The notes under the pieces are model-generated. The model made no database searches and had not been told where the DNA came from. It worked only from the letters and a program-made list of their open reading frames with translations. A stretch of DNA of 64,000 nucleotides from an uncultured Sulfitobacter sp. (GTDB lineage Bacteria; Pseudomonadota; Alphaproteobacteria; Rhodobacterales; Rhodobacteraceae): contig CAKZPD010000005.1 of the NCBI GenBank assembly GCA_937138475.1, forward strand, positions 1 through 64,000. Direction: 5' to 3'. Shown piece by piece: positions 8,598 to 18,046 of this stretch. The position numbers and the translations under genes are program-made. Position 1 is the stretch's first letter. The number at the start of each line of letters is the position of its first letter.

Positions 8598-10262
8598 ATG
8601 CGCAAGCCATCTGCCGCCAAGAACATTTTGTTTGTCATGTATGACCAGCTGCGATTTGATTATCTCAGCTGCGCCGGTCATCCGCATTTGCATACGCCGA
8701 ATTTTGACCGGGTCGCCGCGATGGGCGTGCGATTCACCAACGCCTATGTACAGTCACCGATCTGTGGCGCCAGCAGGATGAGCTTTTACACCGGGCGCTA
8801 TGCGTCCAGCCATGGTGCACAGTGGAACGGCTTTCCCCTGCGGGTCGGCGAGCACACGCTTGGCGATCATCTGCGCAAAGTCGGTATGGAATGCTGCCTG
8901 ATCGGCAAAACCCATATGAAAGCCGACGCCGAGGGCATGGCCCGTCTGGGCCTGGCCCCCGACAGCATCATCGGCGCACGGCAAGCCGAATGTGGTTTTG
9001 ATGCCTGGGTGCGCGAAGACGGGTTGCAGGCGTGCGGACCCGATGGGTTCTATGACGAAAAGCGTTCCCCCTATAATGAATATCTTAGGGCCAAGGGTTA
9101 TCCGTCTGACAACCCCTGGGCAGATTTTGCCAATGCCGGCATCGACCAGAACGGCGATATGGCCTCGGGGTGGATGTTCGCCAATGCCGACAAGCCCGCC
9201 AACATCCGCGAAGAAGACAGCGAAACCCCCTGGCTGACGCAGAAAACAATCGAATATATCGACCAGGCCCAAGGCCCATGGTGCGCGCACGTCAGCTTTA
9301 TCAAGCCGCATTGGCCCTATATTGTGCCGGCCCCCTATCATGACATGTTCAACGCCAGCCATGTGCCCCAGCCCAAGCGGCATGATTGCGAACGCATCGA
9401 CACGCATCCGGTCTTTGACGCCCATCTGAACAACAAGATCGGCCAGGCCTTTCACCGCGAAGATGTCCGCAACAAGGTCATCCCGGCCTATATGGGCCTG
9501 ATCAAGCAATGCGACGATCAGTTGGGCCTGCTGCTGGATCATCTTGAGGGCGCCGGCCTGATGAAGGACACGATGATCGTGCTGACCTCGGATCATGGTG
9601 ATTATCTGGGTGACCACTGGATGGGCGAAAAAAACCTGTTTCACGAACCAAGCGTGAAGATCCCCTTGATCATCTATGATCCCAGCCCCAAGGCCGATGG
9701 CACCCGTGGCACCACCTGTGACGCGCTGGTTGAATCGATTGATCTGGCCCCGACCTTTGTGGCCTTTGCCGGCGGGCAAATCCCCGATCACATCCTTGAG
9801 GGGCGATCGCTGTTGCCTTGGCTTTGGGGGGAAACGCCCGACTGGCGTCGCTTTGCGATCAGCGAATACGATTATTCGCCAACACCGCAATGCGAACAAC
9901 TGGGGCTTGAGCCACGCGATGCGCGCTTGTTCATGGTGTTTGATGGGCGGTTCAAGCTGATGCATGCCGAAGGCGGCTTTCGCCCGATGCTGTTCGATCT
10001 GCACAACGACCCAGACGAATTCATAGATCTGGCCAAAGGCGACAGCCACACCGCCGAGATCGACCGTCTTTATGGCTATCTTGCCCAATGGGGGCGCCGC
10101 CTAGCCCAGCGGGTGACAAAATCCGAAGACGATATCAAGGCCATGCGCGGCCGGTCCTTGCGCAAAGGGATTTTGCCCTTTCTTGTTGACGGGTCCGAGG
10201 TCCCGGAAGAGCTGACAGCGCGTTACCGCGGCCCAGCGCCCAAGAGTTACCTAAAGTCATGA
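8598..10262 (+). CDS. Type I sulfatase family hydrolase
   Basis: Alkaline-phosphatase-fold sulfatase or phosphonate-monoester-hydrolase-like enzyme of 554 residues. Metal ligands are visible in FVMYDQLRFDYL and LTSDHGDYLGDHWMGEKN. The modification motif at C56 reads CGASR, a C-x-A-x-R variant of the usual C-x-P-S-R; C56 would be converted to formylglycine, and a converting enzyme is encoded at 15547-16497. No signal peptide is seen, so it is probably cytoplasmic. AAAAGGAAA precedes the start. It overlaps the next gene by ATGA and heads an operon behind the FNR-type box. The substrate is unknown; an organosulfate fits the neighbours best. Confidence 0.9.
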   Translation: MRKPSAAKNILFVMYDQLRFDYLSCAGHPHLHTPNFDRVAAMGVRFTNAYVQSPICGASRMSFYTGRYASSHGAQWNGFPLRVGEHTLGDHLRKVGMECCLIGKTHMKADAEGMARLGLAPDSIIGARQAECGFDAWVREDGLQACGPDGFYDEKRSPYNEYLRAKGYPSDNPWADFANAGIDQNGDMASGWMFANADKPANIREEDSETPWLTQKTIEYIDQAQGPWCAHVSFIKPHWPYIVPAPYHDMFNASHVPQPKRHDCERIDTHPVFDAHLNNKIGQAFHREDVRNKVIPAYMGLIKQCDDQLGLLLDHLEGAGLMKDTMIVLTSDHGDYLGDHWMGEKNLFHEPSVKIPLIIYDPSPKADGTRGTTCDALVESIDLAPTFVAFAGGQIPDHILEGRSLLPWLWGETPDWRRFAISEYDYSPTPQCEQLGLEPRDARLFMVFDGRFKLMHAEGGFRPMLFDLHNDPDEFIDLAKGDSHTAEIDRLYGYLAQWGRRLAQRVTKSEDDIKAMRGRSLRKGILPFLVDGSEVPEELTARYRGPAPKSYLKS

Positions 10263-11524
10263 AAGCCAACCCACAGCTTGTCCACCACAACCAGACCCAG
10301 TGCGCAAAGTCGATTGTCGCGCTGGCGCCGGGGGTGTGGACAGCGGTCGGTTTTGCCGCGTCAAACCAGCATATGATCGAAGGTGACACATGTGTCACGA
10401 TAATTGACACCTGTGAAAGCACCGCCGCCGCGCAAGCCGTTCTGGCCGCGTTTCGCAAGCTGACGACCAAGCCCGTGGGCCGCATCATCTATACCCACAG
10501 CCACCGCGATCACATCTCGGGGGCGTCGGTGTTTTGCCAAGGCCAAAGCATTCCGATCATCGCCCAGGCCACATTTGCATCCGATCTGGTTGACCAAGAT
10601 CCCACAAAGATTGCACCGCACCAGGCCCTGAACCGGCGCACCCAGGCGCAATTTGGCATTGGCCTAACCCCGCAAGAACGCATTAGCCTGGGCTGTGGGC
10701 CGGGGGACCGACCGATGACAGGCTTGGGCGCGGGGTATATCCCGCCGACCCAATCGGTGGCCGAGGATTGCGATATTGATCTGGATGGCGTTGCCGCCCG
10801 CTTGATCATGGCCCCCGGAGAAACCGAAGATCACATGCTGGTCTGGCTGCCCGGCAGCGGCGTCTTGATCGGCGGCGACAACTGGTATCATGCCTTTCCC
10901 AACCTTTATGCCATTCGCGGCACGCCCTATCGTGATTTCGCAGCATGGGCCCAAAGCCTGGATTTGATGGCGCAGCTTGGCGCGCGGGTCCTGGCGCCGG
11001 GGCACACCATGCCGGTCCATGGCCCCGATGCGGTCCATAAGGTTCTGACAACCACCCGCGACGCCATTCTGCATGTCATGCGCCACACCGCAGATGGGAT
11101 GAACCAAGGTCTGGCCCTGGACGATATCGCCAGCAGCATCACACTGCCGCCGCATCTGGCCGACCTGCCCTGGCTGCAAGAATACTATGGCAAGGCGGCC
11201 TGGTCGGTGCGGGCCTTTGCCGCCGGCACTTTGGGCTGGTATGATGGCAATCCAACACATCTGGGCGTTTTGTCCACCGGCCAGCGGGCCCGGCATCTTG
11301 CCGATCTTGCCGGCGGGGTCGATGCGCTGATGGCGGCGGCGCATGGCACCGACGATCTGCAATGGCGGCTGGAACTGTGCGATCATCTGATTGCGCTTGG
11401 GGCATCGGCCCAGCCCCTAAAGGCCGAGACCCTGAAAACCCTGGCCCAGACCGAGATCAACGCCACCGCCAGAAACACTTTTTTGTGGGAAGCCCATCGG
11501 CTTTGCCAGAACCCGGAAGGATAA
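10259..11524 (+). CDS. Alkyl sulfatase-like metallo-beta-lactamase-fold hydrolase
   Basis: Type III (SdsA1/BDS1-like) zinc sulfatase relative of 421 residues. The metal site THSHRDH lies near residues 80-86, with further ligands in GETEDHML, IGGDNWYHAFPN and APGHTMPVHG. A helical dimerisation region with YYGKAAWSVRAFAAGTLGWYDGNP follows. Members are usually about 650 residues with a C-terminal SCP2-like domain; that domain is absent here and the gene ends cleanly. No signal peptide is seen, whereas SdsA-type enzymes are often exported. It is translationally coupled to the type I sulfatase and followed by its transporter. Confidence 0.87.
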   Translation: MKANPQLVHHNQTQCAKSIVALAPGVWTAVGFAASNQHMIEGDTCVTIIDTCESTAAAQAVLAAFRKLTTKPVGRIIYTHSHRDHISGASVFCQGQSIPIIAQATFASDLVDQDPTKIAPHQALNRRTQAQFGIGLTPQERISLGCGPGDRPMTGLGAGYIPPTQSVAEDCDIDLDGVAARLIMAPGETEDHMLVWLPGSGVLIGGDNWYHAFPNLYAIRGTPYRDFAAWAQSLDLMAQLGARVLAPGHTMPVHGPDAVHKVLTTTRDAILHVMRHTADGMNQGLALDDIASSITLPPHLADLPWLQEYYGKAAWSVRAFAAGTLGWYDGNPTHLGVLSTGQRARHLADLAGGVDALMAAAHGTDDLQWRLELCDHLIALGASAQPLKAETLKTLAQTEINATARNTFLWEAHRLCQNPEG

Positions 11525-11527
11525 CCG

Positions 11528-13615
11528 ATGAAGCCCGTCCAGACGCTGGAAACCAAAGCGGCCAACGTTATCGCCCTTTGCTTTGTGCTTGTGGTGCTTG
11601 TCTATGCCGCGTCCGGCCCGCTGACAGATTTTGTCCGGTGGTTCATTGAAACCACGACCCCCGGTTTTGACGAACTGTCGCGCCGTGACAAGCGCGTGCT
11701 TTACAAGACCCACTGGCTGGGCGCCGCCTATCGCACAATCGAGCGCGACTTCCTGCTGCCCACCGGGCTGATCCTTGGTTTGCCGATCCTGTTTTCTTTT
11801 GCCATCTCGTTCCTGGCCATGTCGTTCCCATCCCGCTGGATGAACTGGACGTTGATGGGGATTGCGACAGCGGTCTTTTCGCTGTGGGTGCTAAAGCTTT
11901 TCGCCCTTGACGATGGCGCATTGCCCAGCGCGGCACCTGTCGATTTCTTGCTGTTTCCGCTGGCGGTCCTGTTGACGCTGTATCTGACATGGCGGCATTT
12001 CGGCACCTTTATCGTCGGGTTCTGCCTGTTCTGGATCGTTTACTTTTTCATCCGCGGCCTTCTGCCCGAATGGACGGGCGTTCTGGCCGGTTCCGCCAGC
12101 AGCTTTGAACAATCCATGCGTTCGATGGTGTTGAATTTCTGGGCACAAACCGGCGGGATGTTTGGGCAGCCGCTGCAAGTGGTCAGCGGCAATGTGCTGA
12201 TCTTTATCGTCTTTGGCGCCGTTTTGATGGCCTCGGGGGCGGGGGATCTGTTGATGAAGATTGCCAATCTTTTGACCGGCCGGTTCACCGGCGGCGCGGC
12301 CCATGCGGCGGTCGCGTCCTCGGCCCTGTTTGGCACGCTTAGCGGCGCGGCCATTTCCAACGTGGTTTCCACCGGCGTCATGACCATTCCGGTGATCAAG
12401 AAATCCGGGTTCAAACCCTCGTTTGCCGCAGCGGTCGAGGCCGCCGCATCAACCGGCGGGCAGGTCATGCCGCCGGTCATGGGCATTGTCGCCTTTTTCG
12501 TGGCCGGGCAAATCGGGCTTGAGTATCGCTATATCGTGGTGGCCGCGATTGTGCCGGCGATTTTCTTTTATGTGGGCACCTTCCTGACCGTCTATTTCGA
12601 GGCCCGGCGCCAAGGTGTTGGCCCCCTGCCACCCGAAAGCCGCCAGCGCCTGACCCGGCGCGAACTGATGCAATGTCTGGTATTTATCCTTCCGCTTGGG
12701 GTGCTTAGCTATTTTCTGTTCGCCCAACCGTCGGTGCCCAAGGCCGGTTTCTATGGCTTTGTGACCGCAATTGCCGCGTCTTTGGTGCTGTTTCCCGAAT
12801 TTCGGTCACGCTCGCGGGTGTTCCGCGCCTTTGCCGATGCGGGCCGGATGTCGGCGTCGATTGTGGTGATCGTGACGGCAATCGGGTTGATTGTCGGGCT
12901 GATCCAGGTGTCTGGCTTTTCGGGGCGTTTATCGCTGCTTTTGACCCAGCTGGCGTCGGGCCCGTTGTTCAGCACCCTGATCGTTGTTGCCATCGGCGCC
13001 ATCGTCCTTGGGATGGGCCTGCCGCCGGGCGCCACCTATTTCATCATCGTCATCGCGCTTAGCTCGGGCATTGATGCGGTGGGGATCGCCCCGCTGACGC
13101 TGCATCTTTTTGTGGTGTTCTTTGCCGTGATCTCAACCGTGACGCCGCCGGTCGCGCTGGCGGCTTTTGCGGCGGCGCCCATTGCCGGGGCCGACCCGGT
13201 CAAGACAGGTTTTCAGGCCGCTCGGCTGGCCATTGCCGGCTTTATCATCCCCTTTGTTTTCGTCTATCACCCGGCCGTGCTTTACAAGCTTCAGGTGCTG
13301 TTCCAGTGGTTCGGCGAAGAGCTGCCATCCTCGAACGCCATGATCGACATTGCCAGCGTCAGCTGGTTCGATCTGGGCTGGATTGTTCTGGCCTTTACCA
13401 TGGCGATGTGGCTGTTGACGTCGGCCATGGCGGGATACGAACGAAACCGGCTGTTTCGGGCCGAAAGGGTGGCGCGCGTTGTTATCGCCGCTGCCGTGCT
13501 GTTTCCAACTATGACCATCGCAATTCCGGCCCTTTTCACCGGGATCATGCTGATCATCGGGCATCGCTTTGTTGGGGGGGAACCCTCACCGATTGATACC
13601 GCTTCACTACAATGA
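11528..13615 (+). CDS. TRAP transporter fused permease, 4TM/12TM (TAXI type)
   Basis: Fused small and large membrane subunits of a TAXI-type TRAP transporter, 695 residues. An N-terminal group of about four helices is followed by a DctM-like region (LFGTLSGAAISNVVSTGVMTIP, shown in parts, and EAAASTGGQVMPPVMGIVAF near residue 310), then further helices with LGMGLPPGATYFI. It starts three bases after the alkylsulfatase-like gene and is followed by its TAXI binding protein. It would drive sodium-coupled uptake of the compound cleaved by the upstream sulfatases (inference from the operon). Confidence 0.93.
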   Translation: MKPVQTLETKAANVIALCFVLVVLVYAASGPLTDFVRWFIETTTPGFDELSRRDKRVLYKTHWLGAAYRTIERDFLLPTGLILGLPILFSFAISFLAMSFPSRWMNWTLMGIATAVFSLWVLKLFALDDGALPSAAPVDFLLFPLAVLLTLYLTWRHFGTFIVGFCLFWIVYFFIRGLLPEWTGVLAGSASSFEQSMRSMVLNFWAQTGGMFGQPLQVVSGNVLIFIVFGAVLMASGAGDLLMKIANLLTGRFTGGAAHAAVASSALFGTLSGAAISNVVSTGVMTIPVIKKSGFKPSFAAAVEAAASTGGQVMPPVMGIVAFFVAGQIGLEYRYIVVAAIVPAIFFYVGTFLTVYFEARRQGVGPLPPESRQRLTRRELMQCLVFILPLGVLSYFLFAQPSVPKAGFYGFVTAIAASLVLFPEFRSRSRVFRAFADAGRMSASIVVIVTAIGLIVGLIQVSGFSGRLSLLLTQLASGPLFSTLIVVAIGAIVLGMGLPPGATYFIIVIALSSGIDAVGIAPLTLHLFVVFFAVISTVTPPVALAAFAAAPIAGADPVKTGFQAARLAIAGFIIPFVFVYHPAVLYKLQVLFQWFGEELPSSNAMIDIASVSWFDLGWIVLAFTMAMWLLTSAMAGYERNRLFRAERVARVVIAAAVLFPTMTIAIPALFTGIMLIIGHRFVGGEPSPIDTASLQ

Positions 13616-13643
13616 ATTCGCTTTACTTCAGGGAGGAAATCTA

Positions 13644-14621
13644 ATGCGAAATTTCACAATGGCCGTTGCCGCGGCCCTGGTTACAACAGGATCGGCGATG
13701 GCCGAGAATGTGACCCTCAAGATGGCGACAATCGCGCCAAGCTTGGGGCAGGCGATCACAATGGCAACCTTTGCCAATGTCGTGACCGATCAGCTTGACA
13801 ATGTATCCATCGAAGTATCGGCCGGCGGGGCCGCGACCCTGCACCAAATGGAAGTTGGGCGCGGGAACCTTGACCTGACCATGACCAGCCCGGTGATCTA
13901 TAATCTGATGGCCGCCGGCAAAGCCATGTACAAGAACCAACCCGAGGCCCCGGCCCTGTCCGAGAACCTTGATCTGTTGATGTGGTTCCCCTACGGCCAA
14001 TATCACTTTGCCGTTCGTGCCGACAGCGACATCCGCACCCTGGACGATCTTGAGGGCGCGACCGTCTTTCTTGGCCCGCAGGGCGGCGGCGCCTATAGCG
14101 GCGGACGCGGCTGGATCGAGGCCACGACCGGCCTGAAGGTCGGCGAAGATTACGAGGCGATCAAGGCCAACTGGCAGACCGGCTTTCAGGCGTTTCTGGA
14201 CGGCAAGGTGGATATGTATACCAATGGCTGCCTCGATCCGTGTGGCCAGTTCATCCAATTCACCGAAACCGAGAACGTCCGCTTTCTTGGCCCGGAAGAG
14301 CATGACAACGAAGACGTGACCAAATGGTTGGGTCAATATCGCTGGCGCGAAGAGGTGCCCGCCGGGCTTTACAAAGGTCAGGTCAATGACGGGCCGGTCA
14401 TGTCGTGGTCAACCGCTGTGGGTATCGGGGTGCGCGGCGATCTGGACGAAGAGATCGTTTATCAGATCACCAAGGCGTTCTGGGACAATCTGGACCAAGT
14501 CACATCCGACGCCCCCTGGGCCAAGGCCCTAAGCGTTGAGTTCGCCGCCCAACAGCGCGGCAAGATGAAGCTGCATCCGGGCGCGGCGCGCTATTACCGC
14601 GAGGTTGGCGTTATCAAATAA
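13644..14621 (+). CDS. TAXI-family TRAP substrate-binding protein
   Basis: Periplasmic binding protein of 325 residues. Residues 1-20 are a signal peptide ending GSAMA. The mature protein has the TAXI pattern: VSAGGAATLHQMEVGRGNLD, then LEGATVFLGPQGGGAYSG and a conserved WxxGFQAFLDGKVD segment. GGAGGAAA precedes the start. It is the last gene of the sulfatase-TRAP operon and delivers substrate to the preceding fused permease. The paired CLDPC cysteines near the middle could form a disulfide. Confidence 0.92.
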   Translation: MRNFTMAVAAALVTTGSAMAENVTLKMATIAPSLGQAITMATFANVVTDQLDNVSIEVSAGGAATLHQMEVGRGNLDLTMTSPVIYNLMAAGKAMYKNQPEAPALSENLDLLMWFPYGQYHFAVRADSDIRTLDDLEGATVFLGPQGGGAYSGGRGWIEATTGLKVGEDYEAIKANWQTGFQAFLDGKVDMYTNGCLDPCGQFIQFTETENVRFLGPEEHDNEDVTKWLGQYRWREEVPAGLYKGQVNDGPVMSWSTAVGIGVRGDLDEEIVYQITKAFWDNLDQVTSDAPWAKALSVEFAAQQRGKMKLHPGAARYYREVGVIK

Positions 14622-14631
14622 GGTCGCGCGC

Positions 14632-14658
14632 GGCCCGGCAGCACGCAGCTGCCGGGCC
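14632..14658. terminator. Hairpin between convergent TAXI and iclR genes
   Basis: An 11-bp perfect stem (GGCCCGGCAGC, 14632-14642, with GCTGCCGGGCC, 14648-14658) has a five-base loop and lies between two convergent gene ends. It lacks a T-tract, so it may be a weak or factor-assisted bidirectional terminator or a 3' stabiliser. Confidence 0.5.
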
Positions 14659-14677
14659 ATCGCCAATATGCCGGGCG

Positions 14678-15550
14678 CTATTTGGCGCGGCGCCGATTCC
14701 CCGATTGGTCGTTGTGGTCGATATCCTGTGCAACCAATTGCGCTGTTTGGCGCAGCTCATCCAGATACAGTTTGGCAAAGGCTTCGTGCCCCATCAGGAT
14801 CTTGGGCCACAAAAGCGAAATCGCCCCGCAGGCCTTGCCACCGCGCATCAACGGAACCGCGATGGCGGACAGGCGGTCATTGATGGCGATTGCGCTGCGG
14901 AACCCCGGCACACGAACCCCATAGCCCTGGGTTCTGACCTGCGCCAGATGCCGGTCAAGCGCGGCCCAATCCAGCGGGCTGTCCGGTCCCTGGCCATGGG
15001 TGCGCCGATCTTTGTCGAACAAGGCGCGCACGGTGGCCGGCGGCATTTGGGCAAGGCACACTGTTCCCGCAGCCGACGCAAACAGGCTGACCTGAAAATC
15101 AATCGGCACTTGGTAAATGCCATAGGGGCTGATCGCACGGGTGGATTCGCCGATCCGCATACAATGTTCATCCACCACATGAATATCAGAGGGCCAGCCG
15201 ATCCGCCGGGTCAGTGACAGCGCGTGCGACAAACCGATATCGGCGATCAACGCCAGAGCAGGCGGCACCACGGCGGCTGAAATCTCGGGGATGGTGACAA
15301 CCGATCGGTATTTCCTATCCGACAGCGACCGCCGAATAAACCGCCGCGCCACAAGCGTGGCCAAAAGCCGCCGCAACGTCGATTTCGGCAACCCGGTCAG
15401 GCGATGCAATTCGGCCAGGGTCAGCGCGGGGTGCTGGGCCAACGTTTCAAGGATGATCAATCCGCGTTCAAGGGATCTGTTTTCTTTCAGCATACGAACA
15501 TTTACGGGGCTTTCCCGCCCTTGATCAAGATGGGCGCGCCGCGCGGTCAC
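14678..15550 (-). CDS. IclR-family transcriptional regulator (second)
   Basis: IclR regulator of 290 residues from GTG 15550, which overlaps the stop of the formylglycine-enzyme gene as GTGA; ATG 15493 is an alternative giving 271 residues. The winged helix (SLERGLIILETLAQHP, LTGLPKSTLRRLLATLV) is followed by an effector domain with SLFASAAGTVCLAQMP. As the last gene of the leftward sulfatase-maturase set it may control sulfatase expression. The target and effector are not visible. Confidence 0.88.
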   Translation of the reverse strand: MTARRAHLDQGRESPVNVRMLKENRSLERGLIILETLAQHPALTLAELHRLTGLPKSTLRRLLATLVARRFIRRSLSDRKYRSVVTIPEISAAVVPPALALIADIGLSHALSLTRRIGWPSDIHVVDEHCMRIGESTRAISPYGIYQVPIDFQVSLFASAAGTVCLAQMPPATVRALFDKDRRTHGQGPDSPLDWAALDRHLAQVRTQGYGVRVPGFRSAIAINDRLSAIAVPLMRGGKACGAISLLWPKILMGHEAFAKLYLDELRQTAQLVAQDIDHNDQSGNRRRAK

Positions 15551-16497
15551 GCCACATCGCGCGCCACGCGAAACCCAAGGTTACCGGTTGTCGTATCGGG
15601 CGCCAGCGGTTGGCGCGACGATGTACGATAGCGCGCACAGTAAGAGGCATGGCACAGATACGACCCCCCCTTGGCGACCCAGGTCGCCCCGTTCAGCGGC
15701 CCGCGTGGGTTACGGACGGGGCGCGGTGAATGCAGGTTGGTGAACCGATCCGCCGTCCATTCCCAGACATTTCCGGTCATATTGAACAGCCCAAAGCCAT
15801 TGGGCGCAAAGCTTGTGACCGGGGCCGTGCCTGAAAATCCGTCCTCGGCTGTGTTGTGATCCGGGAACCGCCCCTGCCAGATATTGCAGCGATGCGCCCC
15901 CTCTGGGGTCAGGGTCTCGCCCCACGGAAAGGGTTGCGCGTCAAGCCCACCGCGCGCTGCAAATTCCCACTCGGCCTCATGCGGCAATCGCACCCCCGCC
16001 CAATGGCAAAAGGCCAAGGCATCTTCATGCGCGATATGCGTCACCGGATGGTCGGGCTGAGCGGGGGCGCGGGCCGTCGTCGGGTGGTTTGGCCCGTTTG
16101 GACATCGCCAGCTGGCACCATCGACCATACGCCACCAAGGCGCCTGTTGGACAGATTGCGCCGGGGTTGCAGACCCGGCCAATGCAAAGAACACGAACGA
16201 CCCGCCGGCGCGTTCGGCCACGGTGCGATACCCTGTTTGCCGAACAAATGCGGCAAAGTCCTGTTGCGTGACGGCGGTCTGGGCAATTTCGAACGGGTCG
16301 ACAAAAACCTGCCGGGCGGGGCCTTCGCCGTCTTCGGGGTGCGGGGCATCATCGGCACCCATCTGGAACCACCCGCCGGGCAACCGCGCGAATATCCCGG
16401 CGTTTGCCGGCCCCGATGCCCGCGTCACGATCTGCGGCGGCGCATGGGATGGCTTTGGCATCGCCGGCAGGCAGCACCCCCCGCGCGCCTTAGTCAT
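15547..16497 (-). CDS. Formylglycine-generating enzyme, sulfatase-modifying
   Basis: Converts the active-site cysteine of type I sulfatases to C-alpha-formylglycine in the cytoplasm, using oxygen and copper. It has 316 residues with the FGE-sulfatase fold: PGGWFQMGADD, RLPHEAEWEFAARGG, NMTGNVWEWTADRF and, near the C-terminus, GGSYLCHASYCARYR. The two cysteines of CHASYC match the catalytic pair. ATG 16497 overlaps the sulfatase stop by eight bases; the open frame extends to 16581 but that start lies far inside the sulfatase gene. It probably serves both type I sulfatases in the window. Confidence 0.93.
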   Translation of the reverse strand: MTKARGGCCLPAMPKPSHAPPQIVTRASGPANAGIFARLPGGWFQMGADDAPHPEDGEGPARQVFVDPFEIAQTAVTQQDFAAFVRQTGYRTVAERAGGSFVFFALAGSATPAQSVQQAPWWRMVDGASWRCPNGPNHPTTARAPAQPDHPVTHIAHEDALAFCHWAGVRLPHEAEWEFAARGGLDAQPFPWGETLTPEGAHRCNIWQGRFPDHNTAEDGFSGTAPVTSFAPNGFGLFNMTGNVWEWTADRFTNLHSPRPVRNPRGPLNGATWVAKGGSYLCHASYCARYRTSSRQPLAPDTTTGNLGFRVARDVA

Positions 16498-17965
16498 AGC
16501 GATAGACCGGCTGCCAATCATCGCCCCAGGCGTTTTGCCAGAACGCGCGGCGTTCGGTGTTTTGCACCGGCACACCGCCACGCCACAGGTCGGCCTCGGG
16601 CCGGGTGTGCTGATCGAAAAACTGGGTCAGCATGTCATCCAAAACCGCAAGAACCTTGGCGCAGGCCGGATCATCGACCAGGTTACGGGTCTCGGCCGGG
16701 TCGTTTTCAACGTCAAACAATTCGGGACCGATCGGGTAATCTTTGGCCCCCTGAAACCGTTTAAAATAGGCCCATTTTCGGGTGCGCACCACGCGGGTTT
16801 CCTCTTGCTCGGAGAACACTGCGTCTTGGCCTATGTCTTCTGCACGGTCGGTCAGCAGCGGCGTCAGGGACCGGCTTGGCACCGCCATATCGCCCTGATC
16901 ATTCGGCAATCCAACATAATCAAGTATCGTCGAGAACACATCCATATTGGACACAGGCACCCCTGAGCGCCGCCCCCCCGCGATCTGGCCGGGATGGCGC
17001 ACCAAAAGCGGCACGGAATGGGCCGCCCGGTGCAGGTTGGATGGGAACGTCGCCGCCCCATGCCCCCAGAACCCATGCTGCCCATTGGATAACCCGTGAT
17101 CCGACGTAAAAATCAGCAGCGTTTCCTGGGTCAGGCCCAACCGGTCAAGCGCGGCGATTATCTGGCCCACCCCGTCATCGACCATCGAAATCTGTGCATA
17201 GAAATTGCGCAAAGTCGGCAAATCGTTGGGCGCACGCAGCCCCATCGAATAATCAAGCCCGCCGCCCGATTGTGCCCGGCGCATCAAAAAGGCCTCGATC
17301 GCTGGTTTGCTTAGGGCCTGCCGCGGGATCGACTCCATCGGGCAATCGTCATAAAGCGCCGAGAACCGACAGCGGTCTGTTTCTTGGGTGGCCGGCCAAT
17401 GGCCATAGGGCGCCGGATAGGGCAGATACAAAAAGAACGGGGTCTTGGCCTTGGCCTGCGCGTCCATAAAGGCGATGGCCTTTTGCGTGAAGAAATCAAC
17501 CGTATGCCCCTGATGGTCATAGGTCTGGCCGTTTTCGGTGATGGTGTTTCGATAAAAACTGCGGACATGCCCATCCTTGAGGGTACACCATTCATCAAAG
17601 CCATCCATGGGGGCTGTTGGCTCTCCGAGGTGGTATTTCCCCGTCAGCGCCGTGGCATAACCCGCATCCCGAAGCGTTTTCGGCAAGGTGCGCAACCCAT
17701 CCAGCGCGTGCCAGTTTTTTGGCCAGTCGGCCATATTGCGGTCATCAATCCAACTGTGGACACCGTGCTGCGACGGCATCAGACCCGTCAAGACCGAGGC
17801 CCGGCAAGGCGAGCAAAACCCATTGGGACAAAAAGCATTTTCGAACATCATGCCGTCTTGGGCCATCTGGTCCAGATGCGGGGTATGGATTTCAGGATTG
17901 CCATAACACCCCAACGTCGAGGCCTGTTGATTATCGGTAAATATCAAAACAATGTTGGGTTTCAC
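16490..17965 (-). CDS. Type I sulfatase (second)
   Basis: Alkaline-phosphatase-fold sulfatase of about 491 residues. The modification site is C51 in CSPCR, a canonical C-x-P-x-R, and metal ligands appear in LIFTDNQQAS and FTSDHGLSNGQHGFWGHG. The start is GTG 17965 because GGAG lies eight bases upstream; GTG 18001 in frame would add 12 residues. No signal peptide is evident. The gene is followed, with an eight-base overlap, by its maturation enzyme. The substrate is unknown. It resembles the large arylsulfatase A-like class. Confidence 0.9.
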   Translation of the reverse strand: MKPNIVLIFTDNQQASTLGCYGNPEIHTPHLDQMAQDGMMFENAFCPNGFCSPCRASVLTGLMPSQHGVHSWIDDRNMADWPKNWHALDGLRTLPKTLRDAGYATALTGKYHLGEPTAPMDGFDEWCTLKDGHVRSFYRNTITENGQTYDHQGHTVDFFTQKAIAFMDAQAKAKTPFFLYLPYPAPYGHWPATQETDRCRFSALYDDCPMESIPRQALSKPAIEAFLMRRAQSGGGLDYSMGLRAPNDLPTLRNFYAQISMVDDGVGQIIAALDRLGLTQETLLIFTSDHGLSNGQHGFWGHGAATFPSNLHRAAHSVPLLVRHPGQIAGGRRSGVPVSNMDVFSTILDYVGLPNDQGDMAVPSRSLTPLLTDRAEDIGQDAVFSEQEETRVVRTRKWAYFKRFQGAKDYPIGPELFDVENDPAETRNLVDDPACAKVLAVLDDMLTQFFDQHTRPEADLWRGGVPVQNTERRAFWQNAWGDDWQPVYRYD

Positions 17966-18046
17966 GCGGGGTCTCCTGCTGCTTGTCTCTTTCAAGCACA
18001 CTGGCGGGGCAAAGCCCAGATGGACGTTGCATGGCCGGTGTGGGCG

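Noticed and set aside
10259-11524. Beta-lactamase resistance gene
   Set aside because: The metallo-beta-lactamase fold here matches the alkylsulfatase branch with its dimerisation region, and the operon is about sulfatases and uptake.
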